A stretch of 64,000 nt of DNA from Ampelomyces quisqualis (Eukaryota; Ascomycota; Dothideomycetes; Pleosporales; Phaeosphaeriaceae), in NCBI GenBank assembly GCA_018398575.1, contig JAGTXZ010000011.1, positions 682,001 through 746,000 of the forward strand, read 5' to 3'. Positions within the stretch are counted from its first letter, which is position 1. Each line of letters starts with the position of its first letter. A program made the position numbers and the translations under genes. This document shows, piece after piece, positions 10,781 to 21,065 of this stretch. The notes under the pieces are model-generated. The model was given only the letters and a program-made list of their open reading frames with translations. It ran no database searches and had not been told where the DNA came from.

Positions 10781-11729
10781 AGTCAACAGCTGGGTGTTTG
10801 CTGTTTGCGATGGAAGCTGTGATGGAAGCTTCGATATGGGACCGGAGTAGGATAGATGGCGACAGAATACCTCAAATACCGTTCGATGAAACAAACCTGC
10901 TTGTGCGGCTCAAACCACATTAAAATATACACAGAGCCAGCGATCACACATGCTGCCTGGGACAGCATGGCCATCATTCCAATCCCGCAACCCGCTCACC
11001 TTGGCGCATACTCCTCTGGGTCGGTGACTCTCCCCTCCAAACCACCAGTCGGACCAATCAGACCAGGAGCATGGCACGCGGGACTCAGTTCCTCAGGTCT
11101 CCTCACCGACTCCCTCCTGCGGGTGCGCGATCTAGAGTATCCACAGAAACCATGCACGGCCAACGCATCTACCCCAGCCAGGCCCCGACGACGCTCCCCC
11201 CGTCCGTCGCTCTGTAGGGCTAATCGCGCATACCAATCAAGCAGACAGCATGCGAATGGCTGCCACAAAAACCAAGGTGTTGGTACCACCGGCCAGAGTG
11301 GAGCAAGACGGTCCGCTTCACATGTGTTCACTGTGCATTCTCCTTCGTACACATTGTGTCCCCGACACGCTCAACAGTGCTGTCAGTCGCATGATAACCA
11401 GAGATCAGCGAGAAACTACGGAGTATGTATCCAGAAACGAGTCGAAATATGGATGGAATCGATGGATACCATGGGAAATACCCCGCACTATGGATCACAT
11501 CTAGATTTTGCCCGCCACCCAAAAAGTGGTAATCGTGGACAACTGCATGTTCTGAGACATGGCGTGTAGGAGGGGCTTGATTCGATTGAAGATGCAGAAT
11601 TGTGAAATGGTTGGTGTTCTGCGGCTGCGACGGAGCTGTGGTGGGCACGTGACCGTCCTCAACGTCCACGCCTCCAAAGAGCAAAAAATATACATCGCAG
11701 ATATTTGCAATTTGACAAAAAACTAGAAC
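10781..11729. other. Intergenic stretch before tRNA
   Basis: About 950 bp with overlapping frames on both strands of around 100 residues, none with recognisable similarity. One copy of the 9-bp word tacggagta lies at 11416-11424. No supported gene. Confidence 0.35.
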
Positions 11730-11800
11730 TGCATCCTCCGGGAGTCGAACCCGAGCCAATTGCTTGGAAGGCAATTATCCTACCGTTGGACCAAGAATGC
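11730..11800 (-). tRNA. tRNA-Gly (anticodon TCC)
   Basis: Reading the minus strand, a 71-nt cloverleaf folds with a seven-pair acceptor stem (GCATTCT with AGGATGC, including one G-T pair), a D arm holding the A box TGGTCCAACGG, an anticodon stem TTGCC/GGCAA around loop TTCCAAG-type sequence with anticodon TCC, and a T arm with the B box GGTTCGACTCC. No intron. CCA is not encoded, as expected for a nuclear eukaryotic tRNA. It decodes GGA and likely GGG. A run of A on the plus strand just past the 3' end gives the oligo-T that terminates Pol III. Confidence 0.95.
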
Positions 11801-12114
11801 TTGCTGAAGGACAGCTAAATCAAAACATTTATATTCCATTTGGATTGTTTGAGCCAGTGTCTGTTACTATCACAAGAAGACCTTCCGTATTGTGTGATTA
11901 AGTGACCAACAAGGCTAAAGCTATCCAATCATGCCCGCACAATGTGTCAAATATTTCTTGCTGTCTAACTTCATCCGTACTTAGCACAACTCCGCTTTCT
12001 CTACCATTACTCCAATCCTTAAAAGCACCAAACATAATGTCAAAACCCATTATCATCCTATACCATCGTCCATGCCCCTATACACACGTATTACTATAAA
12101 TATCAATCACTCCC
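11801..12114. other. Intergenic, SDR stop to tRNA
   Basis: 314 bp, rather AT-rich, with no gene. It likely carries the SDR 3' UTR and the 5' flank of the tRNA. Confidence 0.35.
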
Positions 12115-13007
12115 TCAAATGAACAATCCACCCCCATCCGTCCGCACCATGCTTGCAGTCATATTTCCATCCTTCAACACTGCCAAATAACTCTCCGCCA
12201 CATCCTCTGGCCTTCCAGCTCTGCCTGTTGCCAATTTCTCGCCCATGCTTTTCATCATCTTCTCGCGCTCTTCTTCACTCACCCTCCACAATTCCGTATT
12301 GACAACGCCTGGACTAATTCCATTGACCTGTTGCGCAACAATCAGAACGTTCTACATGAAGCAGGCGCGCATAGCAAGAAAAAGGGTTGCAAAGTAGGCA
12401 GACTTACTCTAATAGGTTTCAAATCCAATGCCATATTTCTCACCATCGCATGCAGCCCTGCCGCATACCCCGCCACCACAGTCCAGTTGGGCATGGGTTT
12501 CTCTGATATTGAACCGGTGGTGATCGTATAACTACTGTCGGGGCTTTTCTCCAGATGCTTGTCCAGGAACCTTGCCAGCAGCAGCGGTGCGAAGAATCGC
12601 ACTTGTCCGGCTTGGACAACGTTTTTGTAAGTCATGTCTGATAGCGGGATGGTAGCGAGCGCGTCACCAGCGGTGTAGATGATGTGGTTTAATTTTCCTT
12701 TTCCGTCGCCACTGCTGACACATATATTAACAGCCTTGGACAAGACATCTTCAAGCTCGCTTTCTAAGGTCTCTGGCTTCGATAAATCGACCGTCAAGCC
12801 GTGGATATTCGCTGCCTTTGACGGGTACGTTGACTTGATTCTCTCAATGGCGGACGAGACGCGCTCGCGACTGGAGGATGCGATCGCCACGAGGGCGCCG
12901 TGCTCGATGCATGCTTCGGCGACAGCGAAGCCAATGCCGGAGGAGCCGCCGATAATGAGGATGCGTGAGCCAGACAGCTTCGAGGTGTACTTTGTTGGCT
13001 CAGCCAT
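12115..13007 (-). CDS. Short-chain dehydrogenase lacking the canonical YxxxK lysine
   Basis: SDR-family Rossmann protein of 270 residues. Exon 1 (13007-12408) and exon 2 (12327-12115) are joined over an 80-bp intron that restores 'PIRVNGISPGVVNTELW'. The cofactor motif 'GGSSGIG' is at about residues 19-25, and 'IIYTAGD' stands where classical SDRs have NNAG. At the active site the sequence reads 'GYAAGLHAMVRNMALDL': the Tyr is present but the Lys four residues later is Leu. I recall this YAAGL form from a branch of fungal SDRs, so it is probably a family trait rather than damage, but catalysis by the usual Tyr-Lys pair is in doubt. A further in-frame ATG lies 13 codons upstream. Substrate unknown. 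Confidence 0.88.
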
Positions 13008-14363
13008 GATTCGTACTTGTATCTGCCCAGGTGGTGAACTGAACAAATTGGCAAATTATTGGAGGAGAATTTGTACTTTGGCCTAGGGAGCAACTTGTTC
13101 GTAGTAGTGGTAAGGAGGATATAGCTAGAGATATTCACTTCATGCTTGCTTGATATTGTGTGTATATATACATCTCCACGGATGTTAGAAATAAAGTTCG
13201 ATCTACACAACTGAGTGACATCGCTCAGGCTCATGTTCTTTGATAACGGAAGTAATGATATCGACACCTTTAAACTCGGACATAAGATGCGGCGATAACA
13301 GTAGCATCACAAAGGTACCGGCTGTGCTAGCGCATGACGCATTACATCGCCAGTGCGACACTCCATAGATGGTGCCTGAAGGATTGTAGACAACCGTCAG
13401 ACCAGTTACCTTGAGCCAAGTGGGCAGAAGTGCCACACAGAGCAGAGTCTCGCGCTGTATCAGTTCCTCATGTTTGCACCACAAATGAGCTCTAACGCCC
13501 TCCACACCAGCAGAAAACTCGTTAATGGCGCATGATCATCAGAACTCACTAAAGTTGGACATGTGTTGTCTTACTTACCTACATGTTCCATCGATAGGAA
13601 ACGCGCTAGCTTGGAGCGTGATCTAGAGGATAATGCAATCATGAAGAGGGCGAGAAGGAATGACGATGAGTGAACGTAGAAGGGACAGGATGTGTGGGGA
13701 TAATATTGCAGTGATGGATAAATACAGACTCAGGATATCGATACAAGATGTAGGGTATGTTAGGTTACTGTACACGTGGTGGGTTGCTGTATACATGGTT
13801 GCTGTATACATAGTGAGTTGCCGTATACATGGTGGGTTTCTATCAAGCCTTGGCGTCCTCTGCATGACACTAGAGCGAAATCGGCCTCGTCAACCACTGT
13901 TACCACTCTAGTGCATGCATGTCACGCGTCCGTGTTAGTCGAGGACGGTGCATGGGACCAATGATGAAACAGTGACTGGCTGATCGAGTTCCCCAGATCT
14001 CACCAGATCTCAATCCTCACCCTCGAGTCTGCATTCCTCACAAGTTTCAACATTTGCCTACGCCCCAGATTTGATCTTCCCGTTGCACTGTTCCTTGCAC
14101 CCCACGCGAAGCTTAGCGAGGCGCCGAGGTTGGCAGCTTCCTACGCGAAAAAGTTGACCCCACGGACGTTGTGCCTCACTGCCTCAGTCCTCCACAACGT
14201 CACTCCTGCATTCTAGGGACCGATCCCTAGTACTACACCACACACGCATACCACCCCTTTGCATAAATTCGCCGCGTCCACCGCATGCAGTGCAACGAAT
14301 AGAACGCCCCTCGCTTCGCGTACGCCAGCTCCTGCCGCCTCGACTGCACCACACGCGCCAACT
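13008..14363. promoter_or_regulatory. Divergent intergenic region, SDR and acyltransferase
   Basis: 1.36 kb between two divergent genes. A TATATATA element at about 13163-13170 sits some 155 bp upstream of the SDR start. An imperfect tandem repeat occupies about 13771-13836, and the 9-mer cagatctca is repeated at about 13994-14013. No supported coding sequence; a 100-codon minus-strand frame at 13203-13505 has no recognisable similarity. Confidence 0.4.
13771..13836. repeat. Imperfect tandem repeat, tatacatgg-type units
   Basis: Three to four degenerate copies of a unit containing gttgctgtatacatgg occur at variable spacing of about 17-24 bp. It is non-coding and lies in the SDR/acyltransferase promoter region. 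Confidence 0.6.
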
Positions 14364-15364
14364 ATGAGCTGGCTCCTATACCTTGCCGCTGTGCCAACAG
14401 CAATAGTCATGCTGCTTCGCGTGCTCTCGCTCGTCCTGCCCCCGGGCCCTGCGCAGCTCGTGTCCTTCATCGCCTTCACCATCACCGCCTTCGGCCTGAT
14501 GATCGTATGCGCCTCGTACGGTGTCGTGGCTGGCATTCTCTTCCGCCTCGTTGGATATGGCGGGCTTGTCCAATGGACAGTCGGACGTGCTTTCAAGTGG
14601 AGCATGTGGCTCACAACAGGCGTCTTCTTCCAAGTCACCGGTAGCATGAAGAGGGAGGGCGGTATGACCGGCGAAGATGCACTGACTCTCCGACCTGCGG
14701 TTTTCGTTGGCAATCACCAGACGGAATTGGACGTACTCATGCTGGGCACCTTTTTCCCCAAGTGGACCAGTGTTACGGCCAAGAGCAGCCTCAAGTGGAC
14801 GCCATTCCTGGGCTGGTTCAGTAAGTATCCGCCGACGGCTACAGTGTTGCCGAGGGCACAAAAGCACTGGCTAACCCCATGATAGTGACACTTTCCAAAA
14901 CCGTCTTCATCGACCGCGCCAACCGTGCCGTGTCTCGCGCGACCTTCGACACCGCCGCCGAAACAATGGTATCCGAGCGTCAGAATGTCTTCATCTTCCC
15001 CGAGGGCACGCGCTCATACGCCGAGGAGCCCATGCTGCTTCCCTTCAAGAAGGGCGCCTTCCACCTCGCAGTACAGGCCCAAGTGCCAATCGTACCTGTG
15101 GTCTGCGCAAACTACGAAAACGTCTTGAACGTGAAGAAGAAGAAAATTCGCCCCGGCACAATCGACGTCACTGTCCTACCCCCAATCAGCACAAAGGGAT
15201 GCACATCAGATGACGTAAATAGACTAGTGGAGAAGACACAGAAAGCCATGTTAGAAGAGCTGATCCGGCTGTCGCACGTCACAGACAACGGCAAGAATGG
15301 CATGCCGTTGCCAAGCGTGAGTGGAGTCGACGATACTACGAGGGAGCTGAGGAAGAGGCATTAG
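14364..15364 (+). CDS. SLC1: 1-acyl-sn-glycerol-3-phosphate acyltransferase
   Basis: PlsC-family lysophosphatidic acid acyltransferase, which transfers an acyl group from acyl-CoA to lysophosphatidate to make phosphatidate at the ER or lipid droplets, the second step of glycerolipid synthesis. Exons 14364-14820 and 14886-15364 across a 65-bp intron encode 310 residues. Two hydrophobic spans lie at about residues 2-25 and 30-62. The catalytic H-X4-D box is 'NHQTELD' with His118 and Asp123; the glycerol-phosphate site is 'FPEGTRS' (Glu192-Arg195); 'VPIVPVV' is block IV. The ATG opens directly into the first membrane span, and the intron falls between blocks I and III in a codon for Met153. The symbol follows the yeast SLC1 orthologue; paralogues exist in fungi, so orthology is inferred. 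Confidence 0.92.
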
Positions 15365-15985
15365 GGGACCTGTGGCCTGCGTGAAGCATTGATACACGAG
15401 ACAGAAACAATATGGCAATTTGGCGTTTGGCGCACACACCGGAGAGTTGCATCATGATATCCTAGAAGACGGCATCTGCCATCGGAGCGGCATTGGAGGT
15501 GCACATGACCCAAGCATTGATAGTTTCTCAGACACACATCCAGGGTAGGAAGTATCGTCCTTGTCATAGAACAGAGTATGTATTACAAGCATGGAAAGCA
15601 ACTCTAATAGGTGTCCATGCAAATACTTGTGAAGCTCAGCGTGTAAGGTATTCAAATATCCTTATCTGCATCACCAATATTTTACCCGCAACTTGAACAA
15701 ATATGTACCATCTCGACAGTCTCCCCTCCGCAAACGGAGGAGATGCCGGTTGCTCTTGAACCGACATGCGAGCTACTACCCCACACGCTTACCTACCCCT
15801 CATCCCCAGATAGGTATGATGGGAGTTTAGACTTGTCACATATATATATGACAGATGCTTCCTTCGCTGGAGATATTTGTTCTCATTATGCTCCATAGTC
15901 GTTTCGTGTCATACTTGTAGCAAACGAACCTACATTCACACAAAGCACATTAGAGAGGTTCTTGATCTTTTGGAAAGAAGTGAAC
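15365..15985. promoter_or_regulatory. Intergenic region upstream of second SDR
   Basis: 621 bp without coding sequence. A run of alternating TA (about 15839-15849) lies 135-145 bp before the SDR start and could serve as its TATA element. Confidence 0.4.
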
Positions 15986-17029
15986 ATGGCAGCTCGACAG
16001 CCTGGTCCCAAGAATGAGATTGAGGATACAACGAAGTTCGACGCGAAGGGTAAAAGCGCAATAGTTACAGGCGCGGGATCAGGTATCTTTCCATTTTCGC
16101 ATCTAACCATCAATACCTTGGCCAAACTAACAATGACAAAAGGCATAAACTTGTCATTCACAGCCCTCCTCCTCTCGCGCGGCTGCTCCGTCCTCCTAGC
16201 CGATCTAACCCTCCGACCTGAAGCTCAAGCTCTTCTATCGCAGTACAAACATGGAAACCCGCGCGCAGTATTCTGCAAAACAGACGTAACATCTTGGCCA
16301 GACCTATCACACATGTTCTCCAGCGCAATCCAAGAATTCGCAAAAATCGACATCCTCTGCCCCGGCGCAGGAGTCTTCGACCCACACTGGTCGAATTTCT
16401 GGCACCCACCGGGCCCCCAATCACACTCGCAATCGCGCGACCCGCCCGCCGGCAGCCGCTACGCATCTCTCGACATCAACATCACACACCCCATCCGCAG
16501 CACGCAGCTCGCCATCTCGCACTTTTTAAACCCGCCGGCACAAACGGACAAAGCTAGCCCGCGCAATCCAAAGCGAGTCGTGATTGTGAGCAGTATAGCA
16601 GGCCAAAAGGCAAACTTGCTCACGCCCTTGTACGTCGCGTCCAAGCATGCTATGAACGGCTTTATCCGCTCGCTCGCGCCGCTGGAAGCGCGCTTTGGGA
16701 TACGCGTGAACGGCGTTGCGCCGGGTGTGATTAAGACGCCGTTGTGGATGGATCATCCTGAAAAGTTAGCGTTGGTTGATGGCGACAAAGACGAATGGGC
16801 GACGGCTGAAGAGGTGGCTGAGGGCATGCTGAGGTGTTTGGAAGATGGGGGGTTAGTTGGGGGGAAGATCTTGGAGATAGGGAAGGGGCAGACAAGGGAG
16901 GTGGAGGCGTTGATGGATCCTGGGCCGAGTGGGAGGGGGCATACCGTTAGTAAGTTGGTGGATGGGTATGAGGAGGTTTATGGGTGGTTGGGGGTAGAGG
17001 GGTGGGGAGTTGAGAGGGCGGAGTTGTAG
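15986..17029 (+). CDS. Short-chain dehydrogenase/reductase
   Basis: Classical SDR of 327 residues, NAD(P)-dependent, probably acting on a small alcohol or ketone; similar fungal proteins are labelled 15-hydroxyprostaglandin-dehydrogenase-like. Exons 15986-16082 and 16143-17029 flank a 60-bp intron that falls inside the cofactor loop: spliced, it gives 'TGAGSGINLSF'. The intron is a multiple of three with no stop, so its retention would only insert 20 residues and destroy the glycine loop. 'GAGVFDP' replaces NNAG, the catalytic Ser is in 'VSSIAGQ', and Tyr and Lys are in 'YVASK'. 'VNGVAPGVIKTPLW' follows, as expected. An upstream in-frame ATG eight codons earlier is less likely because it adds an unrelated hydrophobic stub. 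Confidence 0.9.
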   Translation: MAARQPGPKNEIEDTTKFDAKGKSAIVTGAGSGIFPFSHLTINTLAKLTMTKGINLSFTALLLSRGCSVLLADLTLRPEAQALLSQYKHGNPRAVFCKTDVTSWPDLSHMFSSAIQEFAKIDILCPGAGVFDPHWSNFWHPPGPQSHSQSRDPPAGSRYASLDINITHPIRSTQLAISHFLNPPAQTDKASPRNPKRVVIVSSIAGQKANLLTPLYVASKHAMNGFIRSLAPLEARFGIRVNGVAPGVIKTPLWMDHPEKLALVDGDKDEWATAEEVAEGMLRCLEDGGLVGGKILEIGKGQTREVEALMDPGPSGRGHTVSKLVDGYEEVYGWLGVEGWGVERAEL

Positions 17030-17648
17030 AAGAGATGGGCTGGTTTGATGTTATTGATTGAGGCCAAGGGCTACTGGTTCTCGATACGTGGTAGTGCTGG
17101 GGTATGTATACCCGAGGAAACGCATCATGTCGGTGCTGTCTTGCTCGGGGGCGAATACTCGACATGTCATTCTTGTCTATGAGGATGTGTTGGGGTGCGG
17201 GTATTAGACAGTGGGATATCCCGCCGTATCTGCCGAGCGCTTCTTGATATGCGCCCATGTGAAAGAAGCCCACGTACTGCTCTCCTTTCGCTTCGTCAAA
17301 TCGTGGTTGGCCGAGTGAGTTGAGGGTCCGGTCGTGTCACATGACAAGCGGCCGTGCAAGTGCGACCGCGACGACGACGACGGTGCTGAATGATGTGATG
17401 CCCAAGAAAAGACCCTATCGAAGACCCCATCGGCTCAGCTGGCCGACAGTCGTCTAGCTTCGCTTTCCCGGCCGTTTGTGGAGGGACTCGCCACCTGTGA
17501 CGCGCTTTTTTTCTTGCTGGCGGGGCAGAGGGGCAGCAGCCATATTGAAAGCTACCGGTATGCCGCCACGATACCGGTACCTCCAGCCGTCTCTACACCT
17601 GTGAACACCACCTACACAGACAACTGAACCACATCCACCATATCCACC
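17030..17648. promoter_or_regulatory. Transaldolase upstream region
   Basis: 619 bp, no gene. The palindrome-like gtcacatgac at about 17335-17344 could be a bHLH-type site. The last 60 bp before the ATG are rich in CCACC/CATCC repeats, as in 5' UTRs of strongly expressed fungal genes. Confidence 0.4.
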
Positions 17649-18786
17649 ATGCCCAATTCTCTCGATCAACTGAAGGCCTCTGGCACCGTAAGTGCCTCAT
17701 CGGCAGCCCTGCGTCGAAAACCACGGAAAAGTTGCTGACCGCTGATGCACAGGTCGTCGTCTGCGACTCGGGCGACTTCGCAACAATTGCCAAGTACAAC
17801 CCCCAGGATGCCACCACCAACCCCTCCCTGATCCTCGCCGCCTCCAAGAAGGAGGAGTACGCAAAGCTGATTGACGCCGCCGTCCAGTACGGCAAGTCGC
17901 ACGGCGGCAGCAACATCGACGACCAGGTCGATGCTACGTTGGACAGCTTGCTCGTGCAATTCGGCAAGGAGATCCTCAAGCTCATCCCCGGCAAGGTGTC
18001 CACAGAGGTTGACGCGCGCTTCTCTTTCGATACCGAGGCTTCCGTAAAGAAGGCTCTGCGCATCATTGACGTAAGCTGCGCATAGACCCGCTGCGACTCT
18101 ACATGCTAACAAGAGACAGCTTTACAAGGAGCAGGGCATCGACAAGGACCGCGTTCTCATCAAGATCGCTTCAACATGGGAAGGCATCAAGGCCGCCGAG
18201 ATCCTGCAGTCCAAGCACGGCATCAACACCAACCTCACCCTCATGTTCTCGCTCGTCCAGGCCATTGCCGCTGCTGAGGCCGGTGCTTTCCTCATCTCGC
18301 CCTTCGTTGGCCGCATTCTTGACTGGTACAAGGCCTCCACCAAGAAGGAGTACACCAAGGAGGAGGACCCCGGTGTCAAGAGCGTCCAGGCCATCTTCAA
18401 CTACTACAAGAAGCACGGTCACAAGACCATCGTCATGGGTGCTTCCTTTAGGAGCATCGGCGAGGTCACCGAGCTCGCTGGCTGCGACTACCTGACCATT
18501 GCTGTGAGTTGATGTTCTTGCGCCCAAGGCGGAATGCTAACCCGTCCAGCCCAACCTACTTGAGCAGCTTTACAACTCGCAAGACGCCGTTCCCCAGAAG
18601 CTCGACGCCAGCGATGCCACCAACCTCAACATTGAGAAGAAGAGCTACATCAACAACGAGGCCGAGTTCCGCTTCTTCTTCAACGAGGACCAGATGGCCG
18701 TCGAGAAGCTCCGCGAGGGTATCTCGAAATTCGCCGCTGACGCCGTTACCCTCAAGGACATCCTGCGCAAGAAGGTCGAGGCTTAG
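17649..18786 (+). CDS. TAL1: Transaldolase
   Basis: Enzyme of the non-oxidative pentose phosphate pathway; it moves a dihydroxyacetone unit from sedoheptulose-7-phosphate to glyceraldehyde-3-phosphate through a Schiff base. Four exons (17649-17687, 17753-18070, 18120-18503, 18550-18786) encode 325 residues, the normal length for class I (TalB-like) enzymes. Diagnostic segments are 'DATTNPSLIL' near residue 35, the Schiff-base lysine in 'RVLIKIASTWEGI' (Lys134), 'NLTLMFSLVQA' and 'ISPFVGRILDW'. The first exon is only 13 codons and is split from the core by a 65-bp intron, a common arrangement. Codon usage is strongly C-ending, as expected for an abundant cytosolic enzyme. Confidence 0.97.
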
Positions 18787-19167
18787 CTCACAAGTTCCGA
18801 TATTGGCGAGTTGACGAAGAGACGATTATCATGGTCTGCATCATTAAGACTGCAAACAGCTGTAGCAATTGAGATATCAAAAATGAAGCATAAATTACAT
18901 ATGGCAGTACACTAGCATGCCGGTTGAACATCAATTCCTTCGCGAATATGCCAGGCTTCAATGCTGTGTTACAATTTGTCAGGTCTGGCTCGGCTGTAAG
19001 ACGGCGAATGCGCAAGCTCCGTGTTGCGTCACTCGGCCCCGCATCACCCTGAAGAAAGCTGTCTGCGACGTCTACTTCCCCCCATCTCACTTCTTCACTG
19101 CAAGTAACATTCACACGCGGCACACTAAGCACACCCCATCCACCCCATACCTTACATTACCGTCACA
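18787..19167. promoter_or_regulatory. SOD1 upstream region
   Basis: 381 bp between the transaldolase stop and the SOD1 start. It is presumably the SOD1 promoter; the final 60 bp are C- and A-rich with repeated CACAC/CACCCC. No clear TATA box. Confidence 0.4.
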
Positions 19168-20071
19168 ATGGTCAAAGCTGGTACGTTGGCACTCTCTTAC
19201 CATGTCATCTGTTCGCTTTGGGGCAAGGTGGGGTAATTTTGTGAGCGGGATTGAGCACATTTCAGCAACCACTCTGTTTGGAGCGTTATGAAACGCTGAC
19301 AATGGTTGTGGATGGTTCAATTGGGCATCTTGAGGACCATGATGGAGACAGGACATTTCCTGTTCCTGTCCAAGTATGTCGAGATGCTCCAATCAGCGCT
19401 CTTGCCCCGACACCCTGATGGCTACCACACCTTGTCTGACCGGGGGAGAACAAATTGACGGGAGACGGGTAGGGCTAAGCTAACGCACCTCCTCAGTCGC
19501 CGTCCTCCGTGGAGACTCCAACGTCAAAGGAACCGTCACCTTTGAGCAGGAGAACGAGTCCTCTGCCACCAAGATCTCATGGGATATCACTGGCCACGAC
19601 GCCAACGCTGACCGTGGCATGCACGTCCACGCTTTCGGTGACAACACCAACGGATGCACCAGCGCCGGACCTCACTGTACGTCACACCATACCTCTGTCG
19701 AGAGAAGCAATCTGGGCAGCATGTGGTTGAGATGCTAACAGGGGTACAGTCAACCCCCACAACAAGACCCACGGTGCTCCCGAAGATGACGAGCGCCACG
19801 TCGGTGACCTGGGTAATTTCAAGACCGACGGCCAGGGAAATGCCAAGGGCAGCGTCGATGACAAGCTGATCAAGCTGATTGGCTCCGAGAGCGTCATTGG
19901 CGTACGTCCTACCCTAACAGTTCCCTACAATTTTCACTAATACATCACCAGCGCACCATCGTCGTCCACGGCGGCACCGACGACCTCGGCAAGGGCGGAC
20001 ACGAAGAGTCCAAGAAGACGGGTAACGCCGGTCCTCGCCCTGCCTGCGGTGTCATTGGTATTTCCAACTAG
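19168..20071 (+). CDS. SOD1: Cu/Zn superoxide dismutase
   Basis: Cytosolic/intermembrane-space enzyme that dismutates superoxide to oxygen and peroxide. Four exons (19168-19180, 19497-19676, 19750-19901, 19952-20071) give 154 residues, standard for the family. Copper ligands are in 'MHVHAFGD' and 'IVVHGGTDD'; the bridging His and zinc ligands run through 'GPHFNPHNKTHG' and 'RHVGDLGN'; the two disulfide Cys are in 'TNGCTSAG' and 'RPACGVIG', and the essential Arg is in 'GPRPACG'. Exon 1 has just 13 nt (Met-Val-Lys-Ala plus one base) and is followed by a 316-bp intron, much longer than the other introns here. No signal peptide. It sits directly downstream of transaldolase, which supplies the stress-related pentose pathway, but the two are separate transcription units. 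Confidence 0.97.
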
Positions 20072-20223
20072 ATCCGTCACACGTGGACATACACCGAGAA
20101 ATAAGCAAAGGAAAATCTGTGCGTCAGCAGCCTGAGCACAGGAATCCCCTGAAAGGAATATGTATTTCGAAACTATAAGCATCTACATCAATCACATCCA
20201 ATGCATGCCTTGAAACCATGTGC

Positions 20224-21065
20224 TCACTTTTGAATCATGGTGTCCGCATCCTCACGTGTCGCCGCCCCCTTGCGTAGCTTCAACCACGCTACCATGGTGA
20301 CACCGCACCCGATAATCTCAACGATAAAAATAGGAACCAACATCCACCGCCAAGCCACCATGGCCGTAACCATGGACTCGATTTCGTCATGTATCTGCAG
20401 GTCTGCAAGGGGCAGATCTAAAACCGCTCTGAGCCACGTTTCCGGTGTCCACGTGAACTCGCCGTAGTTGGAGCCTTGAATGTTGGCAGCGACGGGCGCG
20501 CGGATGGATTGCTTGGTTGTGCGGTACGTGATTACGAAAACGAAGACGAGAGCGCTGAGCGTTAAGATTGTGGCAGGGAGGTTGAGGAGTACTAGTGTTG
20601 AGGTGGATTGAAGGGGTCGCTGTGGGGGGGGGGGGGGTTATGTCAGATTGAGCTAATATTGCAGACATGTAGGCTAGGTACACATACTGTGCTCTTTCGT
20701 ATCCTCCAAGCTACGAATGTTCCGAAGAGACCTAGCAAGACTCCATATGCAGCGGCGGCAAGGCTGATGTAGACTTGTTCTACCCAGAGACGAGCGGGCT
20801 GGACGTTGAGGTCGAAGGTTGTTTGAGGCCAATCGATTGTATAGCTGCGTACATTGTGCTTTTGATCGAGCTGCCAAGCAATCGTAGAACTGATGAGGCC
20901 CAAGTTGGCGATGCAGAGCAACGATAGGATGAAGTTGGAGACAAGGAGGGGCCAGGATAGCGAAGATGTTGCGATTTTACCCGCTGGTTGTGCAGCCGTA
21001 GGTCTAGCAGTTGTTGGTGGTGGAATACGGGCAGCTACTTGTTGCGAGTACTGTTCGGCGCCCAT
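20224..21065 (-). CDS. Four-helix membrane protein, conserved fungal hypothetical
   Basis: A 257-residue predicted membrane protein of unknown function. Exon 1 (21065-20688) and exon 2 (20619-20224) are joined by a 68-bp intron. After a Pro/Ala-rich N-terminus, four hydrophobic spans are visible: about residues 38-62 ('WPLLVSNFILSLLCIANLG'), 100-122 ('ISLAAAAYGVLLGLFGTFV'), 135-158 ('LVLLNLPATILTLSALVFV') and 222-245 ('WMLVPIFIVEIIGCGVTMV'). A polar loop with 'DWPQTTFDLNVQPARLWVEQ' separates the first two. The layout recalls four-span fungal plasma-membrane or vacuolar proteins, but I recognise no family. The polypyrimidine tract before the acceptor is a pure run of 14 C, which is unusual and length-unstable. 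Confidence 0.7.

Noticed and set aside
12115..17029. Possible secondary-metabolite or catabolic cluster formed by the two SDRs and the FAD oxidoreductase
   Set aside because: No backbone enzyme, transporter or cluster regulator is present, and the genes are interspersed with a tRNA and a lipid-synthesis gene.
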